A stretch of 64,000 bases of DNA from Eutreptiella sp. 'Long Island Sound 2002' (lineage: Eukaryota > Euglenozoa > Euglenophyceae > Eutreptiales > Eutreptiaceae): the NCBI GenBank assembly GCA_964036045.1, contig OZ038384.1, positions 44,145,704 to 44,209,703 of the forward strand, read 5' to 3'. The position numbers were made by a program, and so were the translations under genes. The notes below the pieces were generated by a model that saw only the letters and a list, made by a program, of their open reading frames with translations, was not told the DNA's origin and made no database searches. Shown piece after piece: positions 11,139 through 23,600 of this stretch. Positions within the stretch are counted from its first letter, which is position 1. Every line of letters begins with the position of its first letter.

Positions 11139-12137
11139 CACTTGATGAAACGGGTGTCCCACATGTTAACGGGGACTTCCCTTTTTTTGCAGGGACATTT
11201 GTCTTACGGTGTGCTGCAGGAGCTGCATAACCATTGTGACGACCCCAAGCCTGTCTTGACCCCCCTGCCACAGGACAAACAAGAGGTAGAGCCTGCGTTT
11301 GTCCTGCTAAAATCCATGGCTGCTATAGGCCGCGCAGCCCTCGACAACCTAAACCTACCGCCCCCTCTAGTCCATGCTGCCGCCAATGCCGTTGTTCTGA
11401 GTACGGCACTAGAAACATTCATAGGGGGGCTTTATAACACAGAGCTGCCGCCAACGGTAGCACTTGAAAACATCGCCGAAGCTGGATACATCATTTACCT
11501 CATCCAGCTTCGGAGCCAACTGTTCAGGGATTGCTAGTACTTGCACTTTGTTCGCATAGTCCGGGCGTTCCTGGTAATTGCTGCCTTTTTGCAGTGGCTA
11601 GCCAAAAAGGGGTGTGGGGCACAAAATTTTTTTGCTTGTTTGTGTGGCAACCAGAGAGCAAAGGACGGCTTCTGCCTTGTGAGGACAATGGTGATCGACC
11701 GCAACTGCTCGGTGGCTGAGTTGGCGGTACGGTTGTCGCCTGCACTGGTTGTAGCCACAATCTACAGCCGCCACCCAACCTGGTAGCAGAAGCGGTCCCG
11801 CTATTCGTCCATTGATCGCGCGCGGCCGCGCCACTACACGGCGGACATGGACATCAGCCGGGTAGACCTGCCCTCCGTGTGCCAGAGGGCTGCTGACAGG
11901 GCTCTGGCCGTTGTCCGTCTGTGGTGGCGTGCTGCAGCGTACCCTGACCCCAAGGAGTGCAATTTTTTCGAACCGTCCGGGGTGGGCCTTCTGCATGTTG
12001 ACCCTGATCATGTCTGGGCGACTCAGGGGATAGTGGGGGAGGGCAAACAGAGTACGATGTGGATACACGCGCTGAGCTATTTTGGGAACCTCAAGGGGGG
12101 CGAATTGTGTATGAGGGGCGCGACATGCATATCATGA
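11131..12137 (+). CDS. DDE-type transposase C-terminal half; in-frame TAGs
   Basis: In frame 0, PPHLMKRVSHML (His codon 11139-11141) fits the D/P-x-H-x-x-KR-x-R motif that follows the second catalytic Asp in this family. Further on, LVRTMVIDRNCSVAELAVRL and IYSRHPTW fit the conserved block I recall as GILRTMVGNDANLDLLQLAL and YPHW. TAG occurs at 11535 and 11784. The first may lie in a short intron (GTACTTG at 11537 to TTTTTGCAG at 11593). The second sits directly after HPTW, where family members continue, so it is truly internal. MDISRVDLPSVCQRAADRAL follows. At a run of six G (12095-12100) the coding frame moves on; this frame ends at TGA 12135. Confidence 0.6.
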
Positions 12138-12721
12138 GTGCGGTTAATGTGCGCATCAATGGGTAGCATGTCCGGCGGTCAGCTGACCGCCTTGCCAGGA
12201 CTGCCGGCATTCCGGCTGTAAGGGGGGGGGGCGGAGCCCACAATGGCCCGGCTCAATTGTGGAAGGGCTGCCCGTTTGTTGCAATTTTGAACCTGCCAGG
12301 CCAACCGGCACAGAGTGCGCCATTTTTGCTCACCTTTTCCTCTGCACTCATTTGGGGGCAGACTGTCACTGACCCCTCCCATCAGGAGCTCGCAACGGGC
12401 GCGGCCTTCGTGATAGGGATGCCGCAGAGAGTTGTTTGCAGGGAGGGGGATGGGATGCTGGTATGGGAAGGGGCGGGGGGGAAACTGATGCAGGTGGAAT
12501 ACACTGCCTGTGAGTGGGTGAACCCTGACCGTGAAAAGGGGGTCTGGCTTTTGCAAGCGGGGTTCCTAGATAGCTGTGCGCAGCAGCTAACCCCCAAAAC
12601 ACAAGCAGCTCCACTGCTGCCCAAGGGGACTGTTGCCTAAGAGGGGGTTACGTTGGTGCCTGCAATGGTTCGTAGGCGGGATGGGGAGGTTGTGTGCCGC
12701 GTGCCTGGTTGTGGGAAGACA
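12096..12721 (+). CDS. transposon protein, distal segment; in-frame TAG and TAA
   Basis: After a one-base shift at the G-run, frame +2 reads RIVYEGRDMHIMSAVNVRIN, a Gly, TAG (12164), then HVRRSADRLARTAGIPAV, and stays open through GQPAQSAPFLLTFSSALIW and VEYTACEWVNPDREKGVWLL to TAA at 12638. It continues directly as EGVTLVPAMVRRRDGEVVCR and VPGCGKT. Coding character is equal on both sides of each stop. A plausible intron (GTACAC at 12722 to TTTTGCAG at 12793) follows the CRVPGCGKT start of a zinc finger. Function unknown; it is the continuation of the transposase polypeptide or a second protein of the same element. Confidence 0.5.
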
Positions 12722-12793
12722 GTACACATTGATTCACATTGCGTTCCACCTGCACTCAGAAACACTCCACCCCCCTTGCTGTGGCTTTTGCAG

Positions 12794-13622
12794 GCTACCC
12801 GGCTGTGTCCTCCGCATGCGGCGCGTAAAGGGGGGGGAGCCACAGTTGCAGCCGGTTTCTTGCGCAAACGGGTTTTTTTGTAAGTTTAGCATGCGGGCAG
12901 CCCGCAAGCAGGGCGTGCAGGCAGTGCCTGTTGAGTGCCCCGTCCAGGGTTGCGGCTGGCAATGGCGGCACAACATGCGCCGCCACTGCGAGCAGCAACA
13001 CCGGGACCACCAGTTGCTTGACGAGCGCACCGCGTAATGGGACTGGGGCCCAGAGGAGCTGATTGTTTTGGGGGAGGGGGAGGGGGCCTTTTGGGACAAT
13101 AAGAGAAAATCCCGGTGGACGCAGCCCGAAAGGAAGCAGAAGCGCAAAAAAATGCGCATTGCGCTCCGGGATGCCCTGCGGGGCGACAGGGGGGAGGAAG
13201 GGGGGACCGTCCCTACGCCGGCCAGGCCACGGGTTGAGGAAGACGACTCCGAGGCCTCGGCGGCCCTTCAGAGGGGATCAGACCAGGGTCGAAGGGACGT
13301 GAGGCTGGCAGAGGTACAGGATCAGGACTTCGTGCCGGGGGACTCCTCGACCTTGGATTCGGACTTGGACTCGGACTCGGGGTCGTCTGATGGGTCTGCC
13401 TCAGGGGAGGGTGAACGCACTAACCCACAGGCATCCCAGTCCTGTGCTTTGCCATCAGGGGGAAGTAGAAAACTCTCGCAAGCCTCTGCCCGCCAAAGGG
13501 AGCCGTCGCCGGCCCGGTCTACTATCCCAGTGTCTAGCACTAGTAGCCGGGGTCGCCGCCCCCGGCCCCAACCCTTGAGTGCTCCCCCACCCCCCCCACG
13601 CCCCCGCCCTCCCGCCAAGTAG
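12794..13622 (+). CDS. zinc-finger and acidic/Pro-rich C-terminal segment; in-frame TAA
   Basis: Frame 0 contains ECPVQGCGWQWRHNMRRHCE then QQH, a clear C2H2 zinc finger (C-x4-C-x9-H, then H), followed by DHQLLDERTA, TAA at 13035, and in the same frame WDWGPEELIVLGEGEGAFWD and a Lys/Arg block (QPERKQKRKKMR). An Asp/Ser-rich stretch (DSDLDSDSGSSDGS) and a Ser/Pro-rich low-complexity tail follow, ending at TAG 13620. Such acidic and SP-rich tails are typical of nuclear proteins. The transition from the previous segment needs a shift in the G-run or T-run between 12828 and 12880. Confidence 0.5.
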
Positions 13623-13659
13623 GCGTCTGGCACTCGTGACCCTCTCTTTTCAGCTCGCC

Positions 13660-14220
13660 ATGTCGTCTAGCCCCCCTAGCGTGGCCTCTTCTGTCCCCTC
13701 CAGCCCTTCCTTCCGGGACGGCTGGGGAAATTCGCCGGAGCTCCTGCGGTTCGGAGACCAACCCGCGTCGCCACTGTGGGACTCTGACGCTGAGAAGTGT
13801 CTCAGCGAACTGGCCTCGCCCCAACCTCCATAGCCCACACCGCCCCCCTCTCCCCCTCCACCCAGCCGCGCACCAACCTCTCCAAGTCTTCTGCCCAGAC
13901 CCCATTCAAGCCCATACCAGGTCGCCCTGGAAGCCGTGGAGGAGGCCGTGATGTGCACTGCCGTGCCACCGCCATCCCCCCCACGACCCCCCAAGTACGT
14001 ACCCAAGGACCCCCCCACCCCCTCCAAACCCACTGTTCACGGGCCCTACAGTGCCAAAGCACTGCAGCTCATCCGGGACAACCACGGGGGTGGGGTACAG
14101 TATTTTGTAGATGGGGTGCGAACTGCCGAGCGATGTATCGCTTTGCGGTTCAGCAGCCCAAGAAAAACCCCCTGCGGGTGTGGCAGGAGGGAATGCGAAT
14201 TAGCCGTTCGCATTTCCTAA
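13660..14220 (+). CDS. Pro/Ser-rich ORF; in-frame TAG at 13831
   Basis: An acceptor-like CTCTCTTTTCAG ends at 13651 and ATG 13660 opens MSSSPPSVASSVPSSPSFRD. The frame runs through GDQPASPLWDSDAEKCLSEL and ASPQPP to TAG 13831, then continues as PTPPPSPPPPSRAPTSPS and EAVEEAVMCTAVPPPSPPRP to about GGGVQYFVDGVRTAER at 14130. There the coding frame moves to frame 0 by one base. Low-complexity proline sequence on both sides of the TAG argues that it is internal to one protein. Probably a further product or tail of the same transposon. Confidence 0.45.
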
Positions 14221-14663
14221 ACAGGGACGAGGAGCATGCACCAGTGGTGCTTGAAGTGCTGTGTGCTACCCCAAAACCCCCCCCTATCCGCAAGCCGCCC
14301 CCTCAACCTGTTCCTCGCCGGCCACCGCCACCTCCAGCCAGTGATCAGGTGACACTGACCCAGTATAGCAGGCACCGCTGTTCCTCACTACTCTCACTGG
14401 CTCCCGCCCCAAAGCGGCCGTGCCCCACCCCGCAATTTGGCTCGTTGCTCGAGCGGCGAGCCTCTCAGTCCGCCCCCCCACCGCAGAGCAGAGGCCCCAG
14501 TTTGGGTCATTGCTCCCTACGCAAGCCCCCCCGCAGCGACCCCGGACTTCGGCGAGACGTTCCAATTTCAAGCTCTTCGGCAACGCCTGAGGCAGTGGTC
14601 ATTTACGGTGTTTTTCAACACCATCAGCCAGTCACGCAGAACCGAAAACCTCTGCAGTGTTGA
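14131..14663 (+). CDS. continuation of Pro-rich ORF, ending at the satellite edge
   Basis: Frame 0 reads MYRFAVQQPKKNPLRVWQEG, then RISRSHFLNRDEEHAPVVLE and a Pro/Arg-rich region, closing with TGA at 14661. The last roughly 15 codons already overlap the first, diverged unit of the 235-bp satellite (AAAACCTCTGCAGTGTTGAC against AAAACCTCTGCGCTGCTGAC in the array), so the satellite either truncated this ORF or grew out of its 3' end. Function unknown. Confidence 0.4.
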
Positions 14664-17600
14664 CTGATGGTACTTGACGAAATGTGCCGAACCAACAGGT
14701 AGTTCATTGGTGCATCACGCCATTCTGTACACCCCAGGGGGCGCCGCAGCCACTGCATAAGAAATCGGGTCCATTGGAGACGGGCACTCAGAGAAATGTG
14801 AGGGACAAGTTGGACGTTTTGGGGCTTCCTCGCCTTCCTTTTTGCTTGCAATGCATCCGGTTCGTAGACGAAAACCTCTGCGCTGCTGACTGGTGACATT
14901 TGAAGCGGTGTGCTCAGCCAACGGGGAGTTTGAGTTGAAGTGCGGGCATTATGTGTACCCCAGGGGGCGCCGCAGCCAGTGCAAGAGGAATCGGGTCCAT
15001 CGGAGACGGGCACTGAGAGCACTGTGAGTGACAAGTTCGACCCTTTGGGGGTTCATTGCCTTTTTTTGCTCTCATTTGCTTGCAATGCATGTGGCAGGTA
15101 GGGTGAAAACCTCTGCGCTGCTGTCTGGTGACATTTGAAGCGTTGTGCTCTGCCACTAGGGAGTCTGGGTCGAAGTGAGGGCATTCTGTGTACCCCAAGG
15201 GGGCGCCGCAGCCACTGCAAGAGGAATTGGGTCCATCGGAGACGGGCACTCAGAGCACTGTGAGGGACTAGTTCGACCCTTTGGGGGTTCATTGCCTTTT
15301 TTTGCTCTCATTTGCTGGCAATGCATGTGGCAGGTAGGGTGAAAACCTCTGCGCTGCTGACTGGTGACATTTGAAGCGTTGTGCTCTGCCATTGGGGAGT
15401 ATGGGTTGAAGTGAGGGCATTATGTGTACCCCAGGGGGCGCCGCAGCCACTGCAAGAGGAATTGGGTCCATCGGAGACGGGCACGTAGAGCACTGTGAGG
15501 GACTAGTTCGACCCTTTGGGGGTTCATTGCCTTTTTTTTGCTCTCATTTGCTTGCAATGCATGTGGCAGCCAGGGTGAAATCTCTGCGCAGCTGACTGGT
15601 GACATTTGAAGCGTTGTGCTCTGCCACTAAGGAGTCTGGGTCGAAGTGAGGGCATTATGTGTACCCCAGGGGGCGCCGCAGCCACTGCAAGAGGAATTGG
15701 GTCCATCGGAGACGGGCACTGAGAGCACTGTGAGGGACAAGTTCGACCCTTTGGGGGTTCATTGCCTTTTTTTGCTCTCATTTGCTTGCAGTGCATGTGG
15801 CAGGTAGGGTGAAAACCTCTGCGCTGCTGACTGGTGACATTTGAAGCGTTGTGCTCTGCCACTAAGGAGTCTGGGTTGAAGTGAGGGCATTATGTGTACC
15901 CCAGGGGGCGCCGCAGCCACTGCAAGAGGAATCGGGTCCATCGGAGACGGGCACTGAGAGCACTGTGAGTGACAAGTTCGACCCTTTGGGGGTTCATTGC
16001 CTTTTTTTGCTCTCATTTGCTTGCAATGCATGTGGCAGGTAGGGTGAAAACCTCTGCGCTGCTGTCTGGTGACATTTGAAGCGTTGTGCTCTGCCACTGG
16101 GGAGTCTGGGTCGAAGTGAGGGCATTCTGTGTACCCAAAGGGGGCGCCGCAGCCACTGCAAGAGGAATTGGGTCCATCGGAGACGGGCACTCAGAGCACT
16201 GTGAGGGACAAGTTCGACCCTTTGGGGGTTCATTGCCTTTTTTTGCTCTCATTTGCTGGTAATGCATGTGGCAGGTAGGGTGAAAACCTCTGCGCTGCTG
16301 ACTGGTGACATTTGAAGCGTTGTGCTCTGCCATTGGGGAGTCTGGGTTGAAGTGAGGGCATTATGTGTACCCCAGGGGGCGCCGCAGCCACTGCAAGAGG
16401 AATTGGGTCCATCGGAGACGGGCACGTAGAGCACTGTGAGGGACTAGTTCGACCCTTTGGGGGTTCATTGCCTTTTTTTTGCTCTCATTTGCTTGCAATG
16501 CACATGGCAGCCAGGGTGAAATCTCTGCGCAGCTGACTGGTGACATTTGAAGTGTTGTGCTTTGCCACTAAGGAGTCTGGGTCGAAGTGAGGGCATTATG
16601 TGTACCCCAGGGGGCGCCGCAGCCACTGCAAGAGGAATTGGGTCCATCGGAGACGGGCACTGAGAGCACTGTGAGGGACAAGTTCGACCCTTTGGGGGTT
16701 CATGGCCTTTTTTTGCTCTCATTTGCTTGCAATGCATGTGGCAGGTAGGGTGAAAACCTCTGCGCTGCTGACTGGTGACATTTGAAGCGTTGTGCTCTGC
16801 CATTGGGGAGTCTGGGTTGAAGTGAGGGCATTATGTGTACCCAAGGGGGCGCCGCAGCCACTGCAAGAGGAATTGGGTCCATCGGAGACGGGCACGTAGA
16901 GCACTGTGAGGGACTAGTTCGACCCTTTGGGGGTTCATTGCCTTTTTTTTGCTCTCATTTGCTTGCAATGCACGTGGCAGCCAGGGTGAAATCTCTGCGC
17001 AGCTGACTGGTGACATTTGAAGCGTTGTGCTCTGCCACTAAGGAGTCTAGGTTGAAGTGAGGGCATTATGTGTACCCAAGGGGGCGCCGCAGCCACTGCA
17101 AGAGGAATTGGGTCCATCGGAGACGGGCACGTAGAGCACTGTGAGGGACTAGTTCGACCCTTTGGGGGTTCATTGCCTTTTTTTTGCTCTCATTTGCTTG
17201 CAATGCACGTGGCAGCCAGGGTGAAATCTCTGCGCAGCTGACTGGTGACATTTGAAGCGTTGTGCTCTGCCACTAAGGAGTCTGGGTTGAAGTGAGGGCA
17301 TTATGTGTACCCCAGGGGGCGCCGCAGCCACTGCAAGAGGAATTGGGTCCATCGGAGACGGGCACGTAGAGCACTGTGACGGACAAGTTCGACCCTTTGG
17401 GGGTTCAGTGCCTTTTTTTTGCTCTCATTTGCTTGCAATGCATGTGGCAGGTAGGGTGAAAACCTCTGCGCTGCTGACTGGTGACATTTGAAGCGTTTTC
17501 CTCTGCCACTACGGAGTATGGGTTGAAGTGAGGGCATTATGTGTACCCCAGGGGGCGCCGCAGCCACTGCAAGAGGAATTGGGTCCATCGGAGACGGGCA

Positions 17601-20600
17601 CTCAGAGCACTATGAGGGACAAGTTCGACCCTTTGGGGGTTCATTGCCTTTTTTTGCTCTCATTTGCTTGCAATGCATGTGGCAGGTAGGGTGAAAACCT
17701 CTGCGCTGCTGACTGGTGACATTTGAAGCGTTTTGCTCTGCCACTACGGAGTATGGGTTGAAGTGAGGGCATTATGTATACCCTAGGGGGCGCCGCAGCC
17801 ACTGCAAGAGGAATTGGGTCCATCGGAGACGGGCACGTAGAGCACTGTGACGGACAAGTTCGACCCTTTGGGGGTTCATTGCCTTTTTTTTGCTCTCATT
17901 TGCTTGCAATGCATGTGGCAGCGAGGGTGAAATCTCTGCGCTGCTGACTGGTGACATTTGAAGCGTTGTGCTCTGCCACTAAGGAGTCTGGGTTGAAGTG
18001 AGGGCATTATGTGTACCCCAGGGGGCGCCGCAGCCACTGCAAGAGGAATTGGGTCCATCGGAGACGGGCACTGAGAGCACTGTGAGGGACAAGTTCGACC
18101 CTTTGGGGGTTCATTGCCTTTTTTTGCTCTCATTTGCTTGCAATGCATGTGGCAGGTAGGGTGAAAACCTCTGCGCTGCTGACTGGTGACATTTGAAGCG
18201 TTGTGCTCTGCCATTGGGGAGTCTGGGTTGAAGTGAGGGCATTTTGTGTACCCCAGGGGGCGTCGCAGCCACTGCAAGAGGAATTGGGTCCATCGGAGAC
18301 GGGCACGTAGAGCACTGTGAGGGAGAAGTTCGACCCTTTGGGGGTTCATTGCCTTTTTTTTGCTCTCATTTGCTTGCAATGCATGTGGCAGCCAGGGTGA
18401 AATCTCTGCGCTGCTGACTGGTGACATTTGAAGCGTTGTGCTCTGCCACTAAGGAGTCTGGGTTGAAGTGAGGGCATTATGTGTACCCCAGGGGGCGCCG
18501 CAGCCACTGCAAGAGGAATTGGGTCCATCGGAGACGGGCACTGAGAGCACTGTGAGGGACAAGTTCGACCCTTTGGGGGTTCATTGCCTTTTTTTGCTCT
18601 CATTTGCTTGCAATGCATGTGGCAGGTAGGGTGAAAACCTCTGCGCTGCTGACTGGTGACATTTGAAGCGTTTTGCTCTGCCACTGGGGAGTCTGGGTTG
18701 AAGTGAGGGCATTCTGTGTACCTCAGGGGGCGCCGCAGCCACTGCAAGAGGAACTGGGTCCATCGGAGACGGGCACGTAGAGCACTGTGAGGGACAAGTT
18801 CGACGCTTTGGGGGTTCATTGCCTTTTTTTGCTCTCATTTGCTTGCAATGCATGTGGCAGGTAGGGTGAAAACCTCTGCGCTGCTGACTGGTGACATTTG
18901 AAGCGTTGTGCTCTGCCATTGGGGAGTCTGGGTTGAAGTGAGGGCATTATGTGTACCCCAGGGGGCGCCGCAGCCACTGCAAGAGGAATTGGGTCCATCG
19001 GAGACGGGCACATAGAGCACTGTGAGGGACAAGTTCGACCCTTTGGGGGTTCATTGCCTTTTTTTGCTCTCATTTGCTTGCAATGCATGTGGCAGGTAGG
19101 GTGAAAACCTCTGCGCTGCTTACTGGTGACATTTGAAGCGTTTTGCTCTGCCACTGCGGAGTATGGGTTGAAGTGAGGGCATTATGTGTACCCCAGGGGG
19201 CGCCGCAGCCACTGCAAGCGGAATTGGGTCCATCGGAGACGGGCACTCAGAGCACTATGAGGGACAAGTTCGACCCTTTGGGGGTTCATTGCCTTTTTTT
19301 GCTCTCATTTGCTTGCAATGCATGTGGCAGGTAGGGTGAAAACCTCTGCGCTGCTGACTGGTGACATTTGAAGCGTTTTGCTCTGCCACTACGGAGTATG
19401 GGTTGAAGTGAGGGCATTATGTGTACCTCAGGGGGTGCTGCAGCCACTGCAAGAGGAATTGGGTCCATCGGAGACGGGCACTCAGAGCACTGTGAGGGAC
19501 AAGTTCGACCCTTTGGGGGTTCATTGCCTTTTTTTGCTCTCATTTGCTTGCAATGCATGTGGCAGGTAGGGTGAAAACCTCTGCGCTGCTGACTGGTGAC
19601 ATTTGAAGCGTTTTGCTCTGCCACTACGGAGTATGGATTGAAGTGAGGGCATTATGTGTACCTCAGGGGGCGCCGCAGCCACTGCAAGAGGAATTGGGTC
19701 CATCGGAGACGGGCACTCAGAGCACTATGAGGGACAAGTTCGACCCTTTGGGGGTTCATTGCCTTTTTTTTGCTCTCATTTGCTTGCAATGCATGTGGCA
19801 GCCAGGGTGAAATCTCTGCGCTGCTGACTGGTGACATTTGAAGCGTTGTGCTCTGCCACTAAGGAGTCTAGGTTGAAGTGAGGGCATTATGTGTACCCCA
19901 GGGGGCGCCGCAGCCACTGCAAGAGGAATTGGGTCCATCGGAGACGGGCACTGAGAGCACTATGAGGGACAAGTTCGACCCTTTGGGGGTTCTTTGCCTT
20001 TTTTTGCTCTCATTTGCTTGCAATGCATGTGGCAGGTAGGGTGAAAACCTCTGCGCTGCTGACTGGTGACATTTGAAGCGTTGTGCTCTGCCATTGGGGA
20101 TTCTGGGTTGAAGTGAGGGCATTTTGTGTACCCCAGGGGGCGCCGCAGCCACTGCAAGAGGAATTGGGTCCATCGGAGACGGGCACGTAGAGCACTGTGA
20201 GGGAGAAGTTCGACCCTTTGGGGGTTCTTTGCCTTTTTTTTGCTCTCATTTGCTTGCAATGCATGTGGCAGGTAGGGTGAAAACCTCTGCGCTGCTGACT
20301 GGTGACATTTGAAGCGTTGTGCTCTGCCATTGGGGAGTCTGGGTTGAACTGAGGGCATTTTGTGTACCTCAGGGGGCGCCGCAGCCACTGCAAGAGGAAT
20401 TGGGTCCATCGGAGACGGGCACGTAGAGCACTGTGAGGGACAAGTTCGACCCTTTGGGGGTTCATTGCCTTTTTTTTGCTCTCATTTGCTTGCAATGCAT
20501 GTGGCAGCAAGGGTGAAATCTCTGCGCTGCTGACTGGTGACATTTGAAGCGTTGTGCTCTGCCACTGAGGAGTGTGGGTTGAAGTGAGGGCATTATGTGT

Positions 20601-23600
20601 ACCCCAGGGGGCGCCGCAGCCACTGCAAGAGGAATTGGGTCCATCGGAGACGGGCACGTAGAGCACTGTGAGGGACTAGTTCGACCCTTTGGGGGTTCAT
20701 TGCCTTTTTTTTGCTCTCATTTGCTTGCAATGCATGTGGCAGCCAGGGTGAAATCTCTGCGCAGCTGACTGGTGACATTTGAAGCGTTGTGCTTTGCCAC
20801 TAAGGAGTCTGGGTTGAAGTGAGGGCATTATGTGTACCCCAAGGGGGCGCCGCAGCCACTGCAAGAGGAATTGGGTCCATCGGAGACGGGCACTGAGAGC
20901 ACTGTGAGGGACAAGTTCGACCCTTTGGGGGTTCATTGCCTTTTTTTTGCTCTCATTTGCTGGCAATGCATGTGGCAGGTAGGGTGAAAACCTCTGCGCT
21001 GCTGACTGGTGACATTTGAAGCGTTGTGCTCTGCCACTAAGGAGTCTGGGTTGAAGTGAGGGCATTATGTGTACCCCAGGGGGCGCCGCAGCCACTGCAA
21101 GAGGAATTGGGTCCATCGGAGACGGGCACTGAGAGCACTGTGAGGGACAAGTTCGACCCTTTGGGGGTTCATTGCCTTTTTTTGCTCTCATTTGCTTGCA
21201 ATGCATGTGGCAGGTAGGGTGAAAACCTCTGCGCTGCTGACTGGTGACATTTGAAGCGTTGTGCTCTGCCATTGGGGATTCTGGGTTGAAGTGAGGGCAT
21301 TTTGTGTACCCCAGGGGGCGCCGCAGCCACTGCAAGAGGAATTGGGTCCATCGGAGACGGGCACGTAGAGCACTGTGAGGGAGAAGTTCGACCCTTTGGG
21401 GGTTCTTTGCCTTTTTTTTGCTCTCATTTGCTTGCAATGCATGTGGCAGGTAGGGTGAAAACCTCTGCGCTGCTGACTGGTGACATTTGAAGCGTTGTGC
21501 TCTGCCATTGGGGAGTCTGGGTTGAACTGAGGGCATTTTGTGTACCTCAGGGGGCGCCGCAGCCACTGCAAGAGGAATTGGGTCCATCGGAGACGGGCAC
21601 GTAGAGCACTGTGAGGGACAAGTTCGACCCTTTGGGGGTTCATTGCCTTTTTTTTGCTCTCATTTGCTTGCAATGCATGTGGCAGCAAGGGTGAAATCTC
21701 TGCGCTGCTGACTGGTGACATTTGAAGCGTTGTGCTCTGCCACTGAGGAGTGTGGGTTGAAGTGAGGGCATTATGTGTACCCCAGGGGGCGCCGCAGCCA
21801 CTGCAAGAGGAATTGGGTCCATCGGAGACGGGCACGTAGAGCACTGTGAGGGACTAGTTCGACCCTTTGGGGGTTCATTGCCTTTTTTTTGCTCTCATTT
21901 GCTTGCAATGCATGTGGCAGCCAGGGTGAAATCTCTGCGCAGCTGACTGGTGACATTTGAAGCGTTGTGCTTTGCCACTAAGGAGTCTGGGTTGAAGTGA
22001 GGGCATTATGTGTACCCCAAGGGGGCGCCGCAGCCACTGCAAGAGGAATTGGGTCCATCGGAGACGGGCACTGAGAGCACTGTGAGGGACAAGTTCGACC
22101 CTTTGGGGGTTCATTGCCTTTTTTTTGCTCTCATTTGCTGGCAATGCATGTGGCAGGTAGGGTGAAAACCTCTGCGCTGCTGACTGGTGACATTTGAAGC
22201 GTTGTGCTCTGCCACTAAGGAGTCTGGGTTGAAGTGAGGGCATTATGTGTACCCCAGGGGGCGCCGCAGCCACTGCAAGAGGAATTGGGTCCATCGGAGA
22301 CGGGCACTGAGAGCACTGTGAGGGACAAGTTCGACCCTTTGGGGGTTCATTGCCTTTTTTTGCTCTCATTTGCTTGCAATGCATGTGGCAGGTAGGGTGA
22401 AAACCTCTGCGCTGCTGACTGGTGACATTTGAAGCGTTGTGCTCTGCCACTAAGGAGTCTGGGTTGAAGTGAGGGCATTATGTGTACCCCAGGGGGCGCC
22501 GCAGCCACTGCAAGAGGAATTGGGTCCATCGGAGACGGGCACTGAGAGCACTGTGAGGGACAAGTTCGACTCTTTGGGGGTTCATTGCCTTTTTTTGCTC
22601 TCATTTGCTTGCAATGCATGTGGCAGGTAGGGTGAAAACCTCTGCGCTGCTGACTGGTGACATTTGAAGCGTTGTGCTCTGCCATTGGGGAGTCTGGGTT
22701 GAAGTGAGGGCATTATGTGTACCCCAGGGGGCGCCGCAGCCACTGCAAGAGGAATTGGGTCCATCGGAGACGGGCACGTAGAGCACTGTGAGGGACTAGT
22801 TCGACCCTTTGGGGGTTCATTGCCTTTTTTTTGCTCTCATTTGCTTGCAATGCACGTGGCAGCCAGGGTGAAATCTCTGCGCTGCTGACTGGTGACATTT
22901 GAAGCGTTGTGCTCTGCCACTAAGGAGTCTGGGTTGAAGTGAGGGCATTATGTGTACCCCAGGGGGCGCCGCAGCCACTGCAAGAGGAATTGGGTCCATC
23001 GGAGACGGGCACTGAGAGCACTGTGAGGGACAAGTTCGACCCTTTGGGGGTTCATTGCCTTTTTTTGCTCTCATTTGCTTGCAATGCATGTGGCAGGTAG
23101 GGTGAAAACCTCTGCGCTGCTGACTGGTGACATTTGAAGCGTTGTGCTCTGCCACTGGGGAGTCTGGGTTGAAGTGAGGGCATTATGTGTACCTCAGGGG
23201 GCGCCGCAGCCACTGCAAGAGGAATTGGGTCCATCGGAGACGGGCACTGAGAGCACTATGAGGGACAAGTTCGACCCTTTGGGGGTTCATTGCCTTTTTT
23301 TGCTCTCATTTGCTTGCAATGCATGTGGCAGGTAGGGTGAAAACCTCTGCGCTGCTGACTGGTGACATTTGAAGTGTTTTGCTCTGCCACTACGGAGTAT
23401 GGGTTGAAGTGAGGGCATTATGTGTACCCCAGGGGGCGCCGCAGCCACTGCAAGAGGAATTGGGTCCATCGGAGACGGGCACTGAGAGCACTGTGAGGGA
23501 CAAGTTCGACCCTTTGGGGGTTCATTGCCTTTTTTTGCTCTCATTTGCTCGCAATGCATGTGGCAGGTAGGGTGAAAACCTCTGCGCTGTTGACTGGTGA

